From positions 11,691,703 to 11,755,702 of the forward strand of contig CM047431.1 of NCBI GenBank assembly GCA_026168455.1: a stretch of 64,000 nt of DNA, in the 5' to 3' direction. Position numbers and translations under genes: made by a program. Shown in pieces: positions 21,833-33,534 of the stretch. The first letter of the stretch is position 1. Every line of letters begins with the position of its first letter. This stretch comes from Theocolax elegans. Taxonomy: Eukaryota > Arthropoda > Insecta > Hymenoptera > Cerocephalidae. Below the pieces are notes generated by a model. The model was given only the letters and a program-made list of their open reading frames with translations. It did not search any database and was not told the DNA's origin.

Positions 21833-22231
21833 CCCTTAGAGCGCCGGGGTTTTGAAAAATTTGCAAATCGCATTTTTCTGTAGAAATGTGGTCTCACGTC
21901 CCTAAGTTAGGCTTGAACTAAGTAAAAATGTTAGCGAGTCAGACCCCTTACGCCTGGAGGCGTATCCCGGCCGAGTACGGTGTATCCAATGATCAAATTT
22001 TTAAAATTTCAAAAAACATTCGATTGCACTATTTTTTTGTTTTTAGCATTATTTATGTTTTATCTGGACAAATAAAGTCACTTTGTATCATTATTGCTTG
22101 GAAAACATTATATAGGGGACCATCAACCCAATTTTAGAGTTCCTTTCAAAACGTGAATTTTCACTCAATTTAGAATAAGATAATGAGTAAAATTTTTTTA
22201 CGCGTTTAGGCCTTTTCCGATACTCCAAAGG
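21833..22231. mobile_element. piggyBac-like MITE (399 bp)
   Basis: Flanked by TTAA on both sides (21829-21832 and 22232-22235). The ends are imperfect inverted repeats: CCCTTAGAGCGCCGG at the left against CCTTTGGAGTATCGG read inward from the right (10 of 15). TTAA targets and CCC-type ends fit the piggyBac superfamily. No transposase is inside. Confidence 0.6.
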
Positions 22232-22348
22232 TTAAAGACATTTTTAATATTAAAAAAAATAATTGAAATAAAGAAATAAAATTAAAATTAACTTTATTTA
22301 ATCTTGTAAGTCAGTTTTTTAGAACTTATTTGTATTAAATTAAAATAA

Positions 22349-24007
22349 ATGCAAAATATAATAAATTTTAATATTATTTTTAATCCGGACAAAACAGTCT
22401 TCTTACACATTAACAATAAAAATATCCCCCCCAGTAAAGTGGAAATTGATATTCTAAATCGAAAAATCAAATCTAGCACGACTGCTAAATTTTTAGGTGT
22501 CACATATGACTATAGATTAACTTTCGCCAAACATATTGAGCTACTAAAATAAAAATGCGCAAATAGAACTAAAATAATAAAGTTTTTATGCGGAGTAAAA
22601 TGGGGATCTAAATCCGGTACACTTATCACACTATATAAGAGCTTTGTTCTATCTATCATGGACTATAGTTGCTTTATTTACTACCCAAAAAACAATAAAT
22701 ACAAGGAGGACTTAGAAAAAATCCAATACGCCTGTTTAAGAATATGCATGGGTTACCGAATGTCAACTCCAGTAAACATTATCTTAGGTGAATCTAAACT
22801 TCAGTCTATGGTCGAAAGAACTAAGTTCTTATGTAAAAGATATCTGGCAAAAATACTATCTAATAAAAACTTAAACATTTATGAAAGTATAAAAAATGTA
22901 TGTCTCAAAATTACTGCGAAACAGAAAGACAATAAATCTCGTCTCTTCATCGACTGCGTAAATGATTGTGAAAAATTGAATATAAAAGCTCTTAAAAATT
23001 TTCCTATCTACTGTTTTGAGTATAATGACGTAATGAAAAGTATTGATTTTGATGTAAACTTGGGTTATAATTTGAAAAATAGTAAAGAGCCAAATGTAAT
23101 AATAAATAACTTTATCAATAATAAAAATACGCAAGCTTTATACACGGACGGTAGTAAGAACGAAAATAATTCTGTTGGCTCAGCATGTTATTACCCGAAT
23201 GCAAACATAAAAACAGGAAAAGCTCTACCAAAAAATGTATCCATTTTTACTGCCGAGTGTAACGCTATTCTACTAGCTCTTAAGGAAATTCAGAAAAGTA
23301 ACTCTAAAGATTTTACAATTTTCTCAGATTCGCTAAGTGCGCTACAAAGCCTCAAATCAACTAAAATAAATATAAAGGTTAACTATTACGTTCTTAAAAT
23401 CAATCAAATAATAAATTCTATTGCAGAAAAATGCCCTGAAAAAAATATCAATTTCGTGTGGGTCCCAGCCCATATTGGGTTAGTAGGTAATGAAATTGTT
23501 GACAAGCTGGCGAAAAAGTACACCTCTAGAACAGCTGACTCCAGTTTCATTATTCCTTACTCAGACAGGTTTCAAGAATTTAAAAAAATTTCATTTCTAA
23601 ACACAGAAAATAAATTAATAATAAATAATTACAAAGGCAAGAAGTATTTCGAAAATTTCTATTCAAAGCCTGTAAAACCGTGGTTCTATTATAGCTCTTT
23701 ATCTCGTAAAGAAATCGTTACGCTAAACAGATGTAGAGCAAATCATTACAACCTTGCGGCATCCTTAGTTAAAATCAAAATTACCGATAACCCGATATGT
23801 ACAAACTGCGAAAAATTCGACGAAGGCTTAAATCATGTCATTTGGCAATGCCCTTCATACGATAGCGAGAGAAAGACTCTAATCAAAAAAATATGTAATC
23901 ATAATATTCTATTACCACAAGATATAAATAATATATTAAAAAATCCGAAATCAAAAATTTGTAAACTTATTGTTAAATTTTTCGACGACATCTGTAAATG
24001 TATATGA
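22349..24007 (+). pseudogene. LINE ORF2 C-terminal half (RT thumb, RNase H, CCHC)
   Basis: One frame broken by a single TAA at 22550-22552. The first 67 codons contain KFLGVTYDYRLTFAKHI, a LINE RT thumb. In the 449-aa part from the ATG at 22658, RNase H residues are D164 (LYTDGSK), E200 (TAECNA), D224 (FSDSLSAL) and H272 with D282 (WVPAHIGLVGNEIVDKLAKK), so the DEDD set is present. C381, C384, H393 and C398 form the terminal zinc motif. An RNase H after the RT points to the I or a related clade rather than R1. Confidence 0.85.
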
Positions 24008-24138
24008 TATATTATACGACATTTGTAAAAAAAGAAATATGTTCAGCTATGTAAAGTTAAAAAAAAAATAAAGTTAGATGCTGATATAAGGCTTATATAG
24101 AAGCCTTCAAAAGCATTCAAATAAAAAAAAAAAAAAAA
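22349..24138 (+). mobile_element. 5'-truncated LINE with RNase H, I/Jockey-like group
   Basis: Spans the end of an RT, an RNase H domain, a CCHC motif, a short 3' UTR and a poly(A) tail at 24121-24138. It is AT-rich, unlike the R1-clade elements nearby. No target duplication was identified. Truncation at the 5' end is typical of target-primed reverse transcription. Confidence 0.8.
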
Positions 24139-24330
24139 ATATTATTTTCAATACTTCGAGCTAGTTGATATACTTAGGCAGAAGTTTCTAGTACAAGATT
24201 GTAGAAGCGCTTCGGTTACTTTGAAAAAATTTTCCTCTTAGGTACACGCAGGATCGGCTTTAGGCATTTTGAACCCGTAGTCAAAACCCAGGACCGTATG
24301 ATTATCTATATATGTATATATATATATATA

Positions 24331-24965
24331 TGCGGGTGGGTCTCCGTGAAATCGAAAATGAAAAAAATAAATATTGCTATAGATGTGGGAATATGTTTTA
24401 GAGGTGTCCAGTAATTCTCCTGAATTTTTCAGAATTTTGTGGAACCACTATTCAAGTCACAGAGGGTCAAAGTTGACATTTAAGCACTTTTTTGCATTAT
24501 ATGTCCATTTTCATGAATTTGTATCTCCCAGGGTATGCATTTTTCACTAAAAACATGAATATGACTTTGTTATAAAATTTTCTGAATTTTTTATTAAAAA
24601 TACTTTTAAAGTCATATATGTATGCTGTGACACTTTTAGACCATTTAAACTTTAAATAGTGTAAATCAGCAATTCTGCTCCGGACTCTGGAAACCTAATG
24701 CTGTCTTAAAGATGTCTTTTTATGGTCAGGAACTGCCCATAAATTTCCAGAGTGGGTCTAAATCATTAAGATCACTTATGGTCAAAATATCTGGGAAAAG
24801 TGCCCGAAATATTAATAGAAATGTATACTGGTTGCCTTGTAACGATGAATCTGTTAGCATGATCATTACAAAAAACTTAATGCAGTTACCTTGGAGTGGT
24901 AGAAAAGCATATCAACTTTTTTCAGTATCAATCTAATCTTCTGTAAGCTCTTAAAAATACAAATA
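24331..24965. repeat. Half-copy B of the TGGGTGGTTCTC foldback family
   Basis: Begins at a (TA)n tract and shares the arm and spacer of 5938-6726 (for example CAGCAATTCTGCTCCGG near 24668). The second arm is missing. A 74-codon frame (24712-24936) matches one in copy A, but most differences change the amino acid, so it is not a conserved gene. Confidence 0.65.
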
Positions 24966-26690
24966 TGGTACAATTATGAAAAATTAATTTTTAAACGTTT
25001 ATAATACTGGATTTTTAGAATTTATGAAGGAAAAATTCATTTTTTCGCATATTTTTGCATTTTGTCCACCACTGTGGCAAATAAAACGAGTATGTTAAAA
25101 TTTCTTGATGAACGTCAACTAACGTATGCACCGTTGTTTGATTAAAATCCCACGAATTCATGTTTCCTATGTCTGAAAAAATCATAAATTTGAAATTCAC
25201 AATTTTTTGTGTTTTTTTTTTTTTTTAAATAGGCCGCGATATCTTTTTTTGTAGTCAAAATTGACAAAGTCTGAGCCCGGATTCTAATTTGGCACACCCA
25301 AAAACATAAAAAATCATACTTAAGACGCAGTTGTTACTTCGTCGAGTACCTATAATTTAGCTACTAAAAGTTAGTCTAACATCAACCGTTTTGGTCGTTA
25401 ATGGGTTAATACGGGATCTTAATTCAAACCGAAGATATAAGAAATCAAATAGCTTACTAAGTTCGGTCTTACGCCGCCGTAACTCACCGCTGCGCGCTCG
25501 ATCGAGAATGAGGCATAACAGTGTAAAGCTCGGACTTCGCGCTTGAATTTCAAATTTATTAATTTTTCAAAACTCGATATTTTTAGACCATTGTTGCATT
25601 AAAAAATACTGACAACAAGAGATATTAATAATTTCACGTTTGATATAGTCTAATGTAAATTTATTAATATTATACTATTGTTTAAATGTATATGAATAAT
25701 GGTTACAATATTATTCAAATGTATATTAATAATTGTCACGATATTGTTTAAATGTATAAAAAATATCTGCAATTATTAGTTTGGTAACGAAACGGTCACA
25801 TTGACGGTCATACTCAGAGTGGACTTGTTTATTGGTACGTATATATCATATCACACGGATTACACTTGTGCATATACGTGAGCAAATTCTAATATGTGTT
25901 TTACTGTTTTTCTATATATTGAATAAATGTTTGGGCATAGAACATGTTGGACATAGAGCATATCATAGAACCTAAAGTCTTCGAAATGTGGCGTCGCTGT
26001 ATTACATGTGTAGTGTGTCAGTGTTTTAAAACTTGAACAGTTGCCGAGCTATCGTGTAAACATAACGTACATGTTATTTAATTGCTTTTAACGTCTACAG
26101 AGCTGTTAAATATTACATTTTTATACAACAGTTTGGTTGCTGTATCACTTGGAGGTCTAAATTTCTGATTGACTTAAAGTTTATGGATAATTATGGTGAA
26201 GTGCTGAAATTAATCCTACATGAGAATAATGTATGAATAAGTAGACATACGAATCTCAATAGCAATTCTTACAATTACATTCTTACAATAGCAATTCTTA
26301 CAATTACATTCAGTATTTTATATAATAGCTTCAGTTCTTGAAATTCATAAAATTAACAGTAAATTATTTTTTGATGTTGCTGATAATAAATATGCTGCTA
26401 ATATCTCTTCTATAAGTAAGCAAACTCGTAACCTTTTTTTATTTTTTCTTAATGCTTATTTTTTTTTCTTCTATAGCATTCTGTATATTAATAAACGTCT
26501 TCTCATTCGCTGCTTTCGATACTGAGTTTTGAATTCGGGTAAATGCGTATAAAAACCTATTGGATGAAATTCATGATACCTAAAAATATGCTTTGATTAT
26601 TAGTCCAAGTACTCGTCTAATAATTATAGCTCTTAAAAACCGTTTTTTTATATATTGTGCGATTTAACTGTTGTTACGTATTTTATCATA
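24966..26690. other. No gene recognised
   Basis: AT-rich sequence with a T-rich tract (25208-25227). No transposon ends or coding motif found. Confidence 0.4.
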
Positions 26691-27806
26691 TGGGTGATTC
26701 TCATCTAAAGTTCAAACTTAGGTAAGCAACGTATATCTCTTTTAATAATAACAATTAAGGTAATATAAAAATAGTAATTTATTTATTTTTTTTAATAACT
26801 TACCTGCATAACATTTTTCAATATCGCATTATTTATTTATTTTTTAAATAAATACTTGTCAAAATGTAACGTCCCCTGGCTGTAAATTTTTTTCCATGAT
26901 TTTAAAGGTGCTATATATACGATTGTATCAACTTTTAATCAATGTACAAATGACATAAGTTTGTAGTTGCCATATGCCCATTTCATAAAAAATTTTCTAG
27001 ACGGTTCATTTTTATTTTGAGCTTATTACACGGATTTATGTACTTCGGACATTTTTTCGTAAAACTAAAGACTTTTTTAAAATTAGATTAAAGTTAATCT
27101 TATTCTGCTTCAAATTAATTGCGTTTTCTTAGAAGTTGTTTATTTTGGTTGTTATTATAAAGTAGAATCAAAATATTAACGATAACATTATTAAATATAA
27201 TAGTTATATCAAATGAAATATAAAGTATGGCCGCGTATACTTTGTATTGTTTTTTTTTTTATTATTATTATTATTTTAACGTCGCTCTTTTTATGTTCCC
27301 AAACCGGTGCTAATCAGCGACGGAGGTCATACGATGTCTTGGTGAAGAAAGCACTTGTTGAAAATATACTTTTTCTTGTAATTCCCATGGCATGCTTTTT
27401 CTTTTAATGTAATAGTAGCTTCTTATTAAATTATATGCGGTAATTTTATACTCATGTAGTAGTTTATTACGTGATTATTCCGAATTGTCTATTTTGTAGT
27501 AAAAGTCTGGAAAAATAAAAATATTGTCATGTAATTCCCCTGGCATGTGAAATTCCCCTGTCACTTTCATTATATGTTTTTTATTAAAATATATTTTCAA
27601 ACAATATTTACTTGTTATTTATTAATATTATTCTTATTTTAACACTTAAATGATTGTTCATGTACTTTTCTTTGAATCCTGCATGCCTATATATACCTTC
27701 TATAACTTAGTACAAACATATTACATGTGATGGAAATGAAAAATTAAACTATTTTTTAAAATCTTAATCGACTGTCGAAATTTGAACTTTAGATGAGAAT
27801 CACCCA
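26691..27806. mobile_element. Non-autonomous TIR element, TA target (1116 bp)
   Basis: A perfect terminal inverted repeat of about 26 bases starts TGGGTGATTCTC at 26691 and ends as its reverse complement at 27806. TA lies on each outer side, as for a TA duplication. The interior is AT-rich and non-coding and holds a SINE 3' fragment (27247-27345). The end resembles the TGGGTGGTTCTC foldback family. The superfamily was not recognised. Confidence 0.7.
27247..27345 (-). mobile_element. SINE 3'-end fragment
   Basis: Minus-strand match to the tail of the SINE at 37377-37823. Both share a T-rich run, TCGCTCT and GCTAATCAGCGACGGAGGT followed by diverged sequence. Only the 3' end survives, inside the 26691-27806 element. 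Confidence 0.6.
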
Positions 27807-27953
27807 TATACAAAAAATTTAACTATGTGAAAAATGATGAATACAACAAAAATTTATATAATTGAGATAAACATTTTTACATTGTGACAAGGTGGATTTA
27901 ATTTTATCGTGATCGGTAAGAAATAAGAGTAATTCGCAAGTGTTACGAGCAGT

Positions 27954-28026
27954 GCGGGCGTAGCGCAGTGGTTAGTGTGATCGTCTCCGGATTCGAAGAG
28001 GCTTGGGTTCGAGACGCGACGCCCGC
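27954..28026 (+). tRNA. tRNA-like sequence, probable pseudogene
   Basis: 73 bases with a perfect 7-bp acceptor stem (GCGGGCG/CGCCCGC), a D arm with two wobbles and GG in the loop, a T arm with loop TTCGAGA and one mismatch, and A- and B-box-like promoters. The anticodon loop reads CTCCGGA, giving CCG (Arg) with U33, but the anticodon stem has only about three good pairs. It is a tRNA-Arg-like pseudogene or SINE head. Confidence 0.5.
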
Positions 28027-28235
28027 TTCATTTTTTTAATTTTCGCACGAGCCTCATGTTATAATATTTAAATTTTCAATACTTCGATTTGGCAACGAAA
28101 CAGCTTGTAGGAAGGGGTTATATATACATATAGTACTGTGAATACTCGATCATAACCTAAAAATTGTCGTACCAGAAACTCAAATGAAGCCTAAAGTTTA
28201 TTTTGTAAAAATCAAAAAGTGACGGAAAAAATAAA

Positions 28236-29170
28236 TTGAAGAAGAAAGCAACAGCAGACATACCGAAGAAGTTAAGAGGAACCTCTGGTCGTTTCCAAAG
28301 CGCTAACCTAAAACTTAATATGCTTCATATCTCTGCTTCTACTTTGTTTTCCTCAACAGTCCTAAACAGTGATAACGCTATAGACCCCATTTCTAGTAGT
28401 GATAAATATAGTTTAAAAATTAATATTGCCATCACACATGATGCGGAAACTGCTACATGGACTGAGGTTGATAATAATCCTATTGATCATGCTTGTGATA
28501 TTACTTATGAAAATAGCTGCGTAATGATGAAAATGTTCCAACAAGTGGTACTTATATTTCTTGAAGCTAGAAATTCAACTCCTATTGACTCTCTGATAAA
28601 GAAGCTAGTTCCACACTTTCTATGACATTATCTGCTCCAACCTATTCTACTGATATAATTGAAGATTCTTCTATTGAAGGCCGTAGACTTATTTATGTAG
28701 AAACACTCGCCAGACAAATGTTTTGTCATAAATGCAAATCAAAATTGTTTCTGGGAGTCATAACAAATAAAAAGTGGTCAAGGTCTGGAAAAGTGTCAAG
28801 AATGCCACGTAATTACAGGTGTAACTACAGATGAAAAACACTTAGCTCTTAATGGAAGATTTCATTATAATGTGATTACAGAAATTGTACTAGGTACGTA
28901 ACTTTCTATAAAAATACATATAAGCACCCATTAATATATTTTCAAATGAAAGTATGGGTAATACCCACGTAAATAAAGTATTAACTTCAGGAAAAGTTTC
29001 AGAATTGAATTCAGGACAAGTTTCAAAATTGAATTGGAAGGTCTTTAAAACGTATGAAAAGTAAGTGGGCAAAGTTGTAGAAGAGTACACAGCAAAAAGC
29101 CGTTCAGCTGCTACAAAAGAAGAAAGATATCTGACTATCAAAAATGCAGACTTAATCAAAAAGTTACCGT
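28236..29170 (+). pseudogene. Mutator-like transposase, N-terminal part, decayed
   Basis: Pieces in several frames. The first (28236-28625) is a charged leader. The second (28622-28834) carries CHKCKSKLFLGVITNKKW, a likely zinc-binding pair. A third stretch after 28830 reads LALNGRFHYNVITEIVLG, the usual block before the transposase core. A fourth (28950-29170) includes VGKVVEEYTAKSRSA. Many stops make it non-functional. A short internal duplication is visible at 28990-29030 (GKVSELNS/GQVSKLN). The assignment rests on synteny with the core at 33535. Confidence 0.5.
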
Positions 29171-29500
29171 AAGTTAACTAGTAAAGCAACTAATTTTGTG
29201 AATACTCATCAATTTTTCCAATAATTTTATAGTTTTAAAATGAAACATGTATGCTGGGTGGTTATTATCCATAAAGTCTTCTACGCTCAATAATTTTATG
29301 AAATACTTTATTTTCATTGGAAATCAAACATGTATGAGTCATGTGTATAACACTTTTTGAAATTTGATGAAATTATATTAGTCGATGACTGATTTTATAA
29401 AATGGTTTATTTTTATTTCAAATAAGATGTGTATCAATTGTGCGTTTTGATTACTAGCATAGGCCCACAAAAAATAGTTTCGTGCGCGGTATACCAAACC

Positions 29501-29680
29501 ACGTGAACTTTATGTTTTTGGGGTCGCTGAATCCGAATACGTGGTCCATTTGACCCGGGCACTTCAGGATCAAGGTCAGGCCAAGGTCAAATTCACAAAA
29601 TTCATCGCAAACAAAGTAAACCAGTATATCGATATGTTTTTGGGGTCGCTGAATCCGAATCCGTGGTCCATTTGACCCAG
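29501..29680 (+). repeat. Left TIR with tandem units and AGGTCA direct repeats
   Basis: Two units share GGGGTCGCTGAATCCGAAT at 29520 and 29642. AGGTCA occurs at 29573-29578 and 29584-29589, in the same orientation and 5 bases apart, which is the DR5 nuclear-receptor spacing. Confidence 0.75.
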
Positions 29681-30053
29681 GCAATACCGTAGCTCTCGAT
29701 TCGAATATGGCTCACATGGCAATAGATGAATATAACGAAGTAGGCAAAGAAGATATTGAAGATGTTTGTAGTGAAAGTAATAATGATGATTTAAATGATT
29801 TAATCAGAGACCTTGGGCTGCCGAAAGATGGAGCAGAATTGTTAGCTTTGAGACTAAAAGAAAGAAATATGCTGTCCAAAGGAACGAAAGTTTCTTTCCG
29901 AAAATACTTTATTGAAGAAGGAGACTTGGTGTTTTGCAATGATGTCTATGGTCTCATGAATGAGTTAAAAGAGAATGTATTTATACCCAATGATTGGCGG
30001 CTGATCATAGATTCCTCTAAACGAAGCCTCAAAGCAGTGTTGTTACATAATAC

Positions 30054-31777
30054 TGTCGCGTCCCGACGAAAATTATATTATTATTTTTCGTAAAAAGTAC
30101 TGCGTAGTTTAGAATAAAAATACGGCGTAGAAGACGAACAAAATAAGGTTGATAAAGAATGATTCTAAGTAAATGCAGTAATATAAAATATAATTTATAA
30201 AGCTAAGGAACAGATTATTTTACGATTGTTTCAAACGAAACAGAGACTGATACGTAGAGTTGAAGATATTATTCAAAGCCAATACGCACATAAGCGGGAT
30301 CGCCGATAGTGAGATCGAAACGAAGGGTTACGCAAGAGTTTTTTTTGTACTGCACTATAAAATCAATGCTCGGAGAAGAGCCGGCAATGGGAAACATCGA
30401 CTAGAAAATTCGAGCATTAGAAGGAAGTAATAAATTAAGCCGTTCTTTGGATAACGTCGCAGTAATAAAAGGGGGACAGCAAATTCTCCGAATTAACTAC
30501 GAAGCGATACAGAAAATGCATGGGATTCGACAATTTTTAACTACGCACATCTAACGGTCCAATCGGGTGCAAGCACAGAAAAATCGAGAACTACTTACAC
30601 AATTCCCATATAAGGCAAAGTGTAAGACAAGGAAGAAGTGTAAGACAAGGAGGGATGCATAGATTTTAGGGTATATAAAGAGGACCCAGAACAGACACAG
30701 CCACTCCTAAATTTTCATCTAAAGCTTTCGCAAGGCGAAGCTCTGCTGGACAACTCTTTGATTTTTATCCGAGGGCGTGGCTCTGCTACTTGAACTTTAA
30801 GTAATACGTATTAAAAATCACAAGAGGAGTCGAGACGTATCATCGACATCTACGAGCCATAGTCGAGGAACTACGACTTCGACATCTGGAAATCGTCGAG
30901 CTCCAACAACATACACATCTAACGTCGACGCCCGCAGGTCTAGCAGGACATTATACGGCAATCTGACACCGCTACCCACGTTCAAGGCGGACCTTCGTTC
31001 CTCACCGAATATACACATATATATATATATATATACATATATATATCTATATATTTGGGTACTTAAGGTATATTCTTTTCGGCTATCTATACGCTTGTAT
31101 TATTCGTAAAGGCAACCTGATATTTTATGTTATTTCGATTGCTGAACCAACCGTTTTCTTTTATAACAATTATTATTATATATTACAATTTATTTATAAT
31201 AATTATACGTTGTATTGCATTTAATTTGCAATATTCGCGGTTTGAAATACACTTTATTAACAATAATTCATGTTTAAAACGACAACAATTTTTAATTAAA
31301 TCTGCATTTATTTATAATAATTCTTATTTCGATTATTAATGTTTATAATAAAAAACCTTGTGTATCTTTTATTCTATAATGTGTTAATGTGTTCGCCGTA
31401 CACTTGTTTATTCAATCAAAATTAATAGTTATTCGACTTAAATAATTTTATACAATTGTTAATAAAATAGTGTAATTTTATGTGTTTTTGCCCATTAAAA
31501 AGCTGTAATAATTTAGTCACACTTGTTCATTTCAAGGAAAGCAGCATATTATATTTAAATAAATAATGCATAATTAATACGAAATAAAACATATATTATT
31601 TTATTTATCCCGCATTATATTCTGCATCTCTACTCTCAAAATAACTTCGCTCGCTACTCCCGGAGACGTAAGGCTAGTCCTAGTCAAACAAGAGCGAAAG
31701 GAACGCGAATGGTTTATTAACCATTTGCCTTCTTGTAATATTTTTTTATAGTGATTGGTGCAAGTCTGGACGTGACA
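30054..31777 (+). mobile_element. Solo LTR with 4-bp target duplication ATAC
   Basis: Starts TGTCGCGTCC and ends GGACGTGACA, a 10-base inverted end pair with one mismatch. ATAC precedes it (30050-30053) and follows it (31778-31781). Length is 1724 bp with no coding frame. It interrupts a transposon gene cleanly. Recombination between two LTRs is the usual origin. Confidence 0.8.
30672..30679 (+). promoter_or_regulatory. TATA-like box in the solo LTR
   Basis: TATATAAAG followed by a GC-richer stretch in the first half of the solo LTR, a plausible core promoter. Inference from sequence alone. Confidence 0.35.
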
Positions 31778-32879
31778 ATACAAATGTGTATGCTCCGGTA
31801 CCCGTAGCCCATTCGGTAACGCTGAAGAAAACATATGAAAATATTGAGATAGTTTTGAATAAGATTAAATACACAGAACACAATTGGCAGATTTGTAGGG
31901 ATCTTAAGATACTCACACTAATTCTGGGTCAACAATCTGGTTTCACGAAGTTTCCATGCTTTCTGTGCCTGTGGGACAGTCGAGATCGCAGAAGTCATTA
32001 TACTAAAAAAAGATTGGCCAGCTCGAGTAACAATGCAAACTGGATCTATGAACATCATAAACAAACCCTTGGTTGAGTCTTCGAAGATTTTCCTTCCTCC
32101 TTTGCACATAAATCTTGGATTAATGAAACAATATGTAAAAGCTTTGGATGAGGAAGGACAATGTTTAACTTACTTGGTTAAACAGATTCCAGCTTTGTCT
32201 AGTGCAAAATTGAAAGAATGTATCTTTGATGGACCTCAAATTCGTAAGTTGCTAAGAGATAAATCATTCGTTAACACAATGTCCGAGAAAGATCGAGCTG
32301 CATGGCTAAGCTTTACAAGCGTAGTTGAAATTTTTTTGGGTAATCACAAGAGTGGAAACTATAGGGAATTGGTAGTCGAAATGCTCAGAAACGATGAGAA
32401 AGTGGGCTGTTTGATGAGTTACAAGTTGCATTTACTTGATTCGCATCTTGATAACTTCCCACAAAATCGTGGGGATTACATCGAAGAACAAGGAGAAGAT
32501 TTTTCTTCATATCTTCATATCTTTCATCAAGATATGAAGGAAATGGAAAGACGTTATCAGGGTAGGTGGAATGCACATATGGTGGCTAACTACTGTTGGA
32601 CATTAAAAAGAGAGAACACTGACAATAGTAAAAAGCGCAAACGTAATCCACTTTACAGGTCATTTGAGGATAAAAGAGTACGAAAGGACAGATTGTCTTA
32701 GGTTATGGATTTATCGGTTTATGAGATAATCGGATTATTAGCTAATAGGGTTATTGAGGTAAGGTCCTGAGGTATCTAAGGGTCATGGGATCGAGTGATT
32801 TTGGAATTTACGATATAGTTTTACAGATAAAGTAATGCATTCGATGGTTTTGGTGCATTTTCAATTATACGATATGTTT

Positions 32880-33219
32880 TCTGAATTTGACCTTGGCCTG
32901 ACCTTGACCCTGACGTAACCAGGTCAAATGGCCACGGATTCGTATTCAACGACCCTAAAAACATGTAGATATACTGGTTCACTTTGTTTGCGATGTATTT
33001 TCTGAATTTGACCTTTGCCTGACCTTGATCCTGACTCGCCTGGGTGAAATGGACTACGGATTCGGATTCAGCGACCCCAAAAACATATCGATATACTGGT
33101 TTACTTTGTTTGCGATGAATTTTGTGAATTTGACCTTGGCTTGACTTTGATCCTGACGTGCCTGGGTCAAATGGACCACGTATTCGGATTCAGCGACCCC
33201 AAAAACATAAAGTTCACGT
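32880..33219 (-). repeat. Right TIR: three ~122-bp tandem units
   Basis: GCGACCC-type blocks recur at about 32950, 33071 and 33193. Each unit carries paired TGACCT half-sites 5 bases apart; the third has one altered half-site. Inverted relative to the left end. Confidence 0.75.
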
Positions 33220-33534
33220 AGTTATTCATCAATGAATGATTTTATAAAATCTGAATTAAAAAAAATTTGACTATTTAAAAATTAATGAAAATTAACAGAG
33301 TCATTTTGATTTTAATGAAATTGTGTAAAATATGATTTTTAAAAAGTTAGTTTGTTATACACTATTTTAATGAAATTATGCGAAATATGATTTTTTAATG
33401 TATATATTTATTATATGGATTGTCATGTAATAAATGAGTTTTCATCAATTTCAATTGTATTTACAAAGTAATTGTGTAAAAACAAATATATTGTTAATAA
33501 GTAACTGCAGCATGTTTTTATCCTTTTTCAGACC

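Larger units (their letters stand above)
29707..32701 (+). pseudogene. Transposon-encoded protein (insect multicopy family), interrupted
   Basis: The N-terminal part (29707-30053) has DLNDLIRDLGLPKDGAELL and NDWRLIIDSSKRSLKAVLLH. The C-terminal part (31778-32701) has GFTKFPCFLCLWDSRD, SKIFLPPLHINLGLMKQ, ERYQGRWN-like EMERRYQGRWNAHM and ANYCWTL. This pattern belongs to a repeated insect protein family that I take to be a transposase or transposon passenger; I cannot name the superfamily. A solo LTR (30054-31777) splits the frame, which is continuous once the insert and one ATAC copy are discounted (offset a multiple of three). A separate frameshift lies near 32033-32045. Not functional. Confidence 0.7.
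29501..33219 (+). mobile_element. DNA transposon with repeat-built TIRs (about 3.7 kb)
   Basis: The ends begin ACGTGAACTTTATG at 29501 and its reverse complement ends at 33219. Each end is built of ~122-bp tandem units: two at the left (29501-29680) and three at the right (about 32880-33219). The interior encodes a broken protein (29707-32701) seen in many copies in insects. No target duplication was found. It sits inside the Mutator-like element. Confidence 0.75.
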
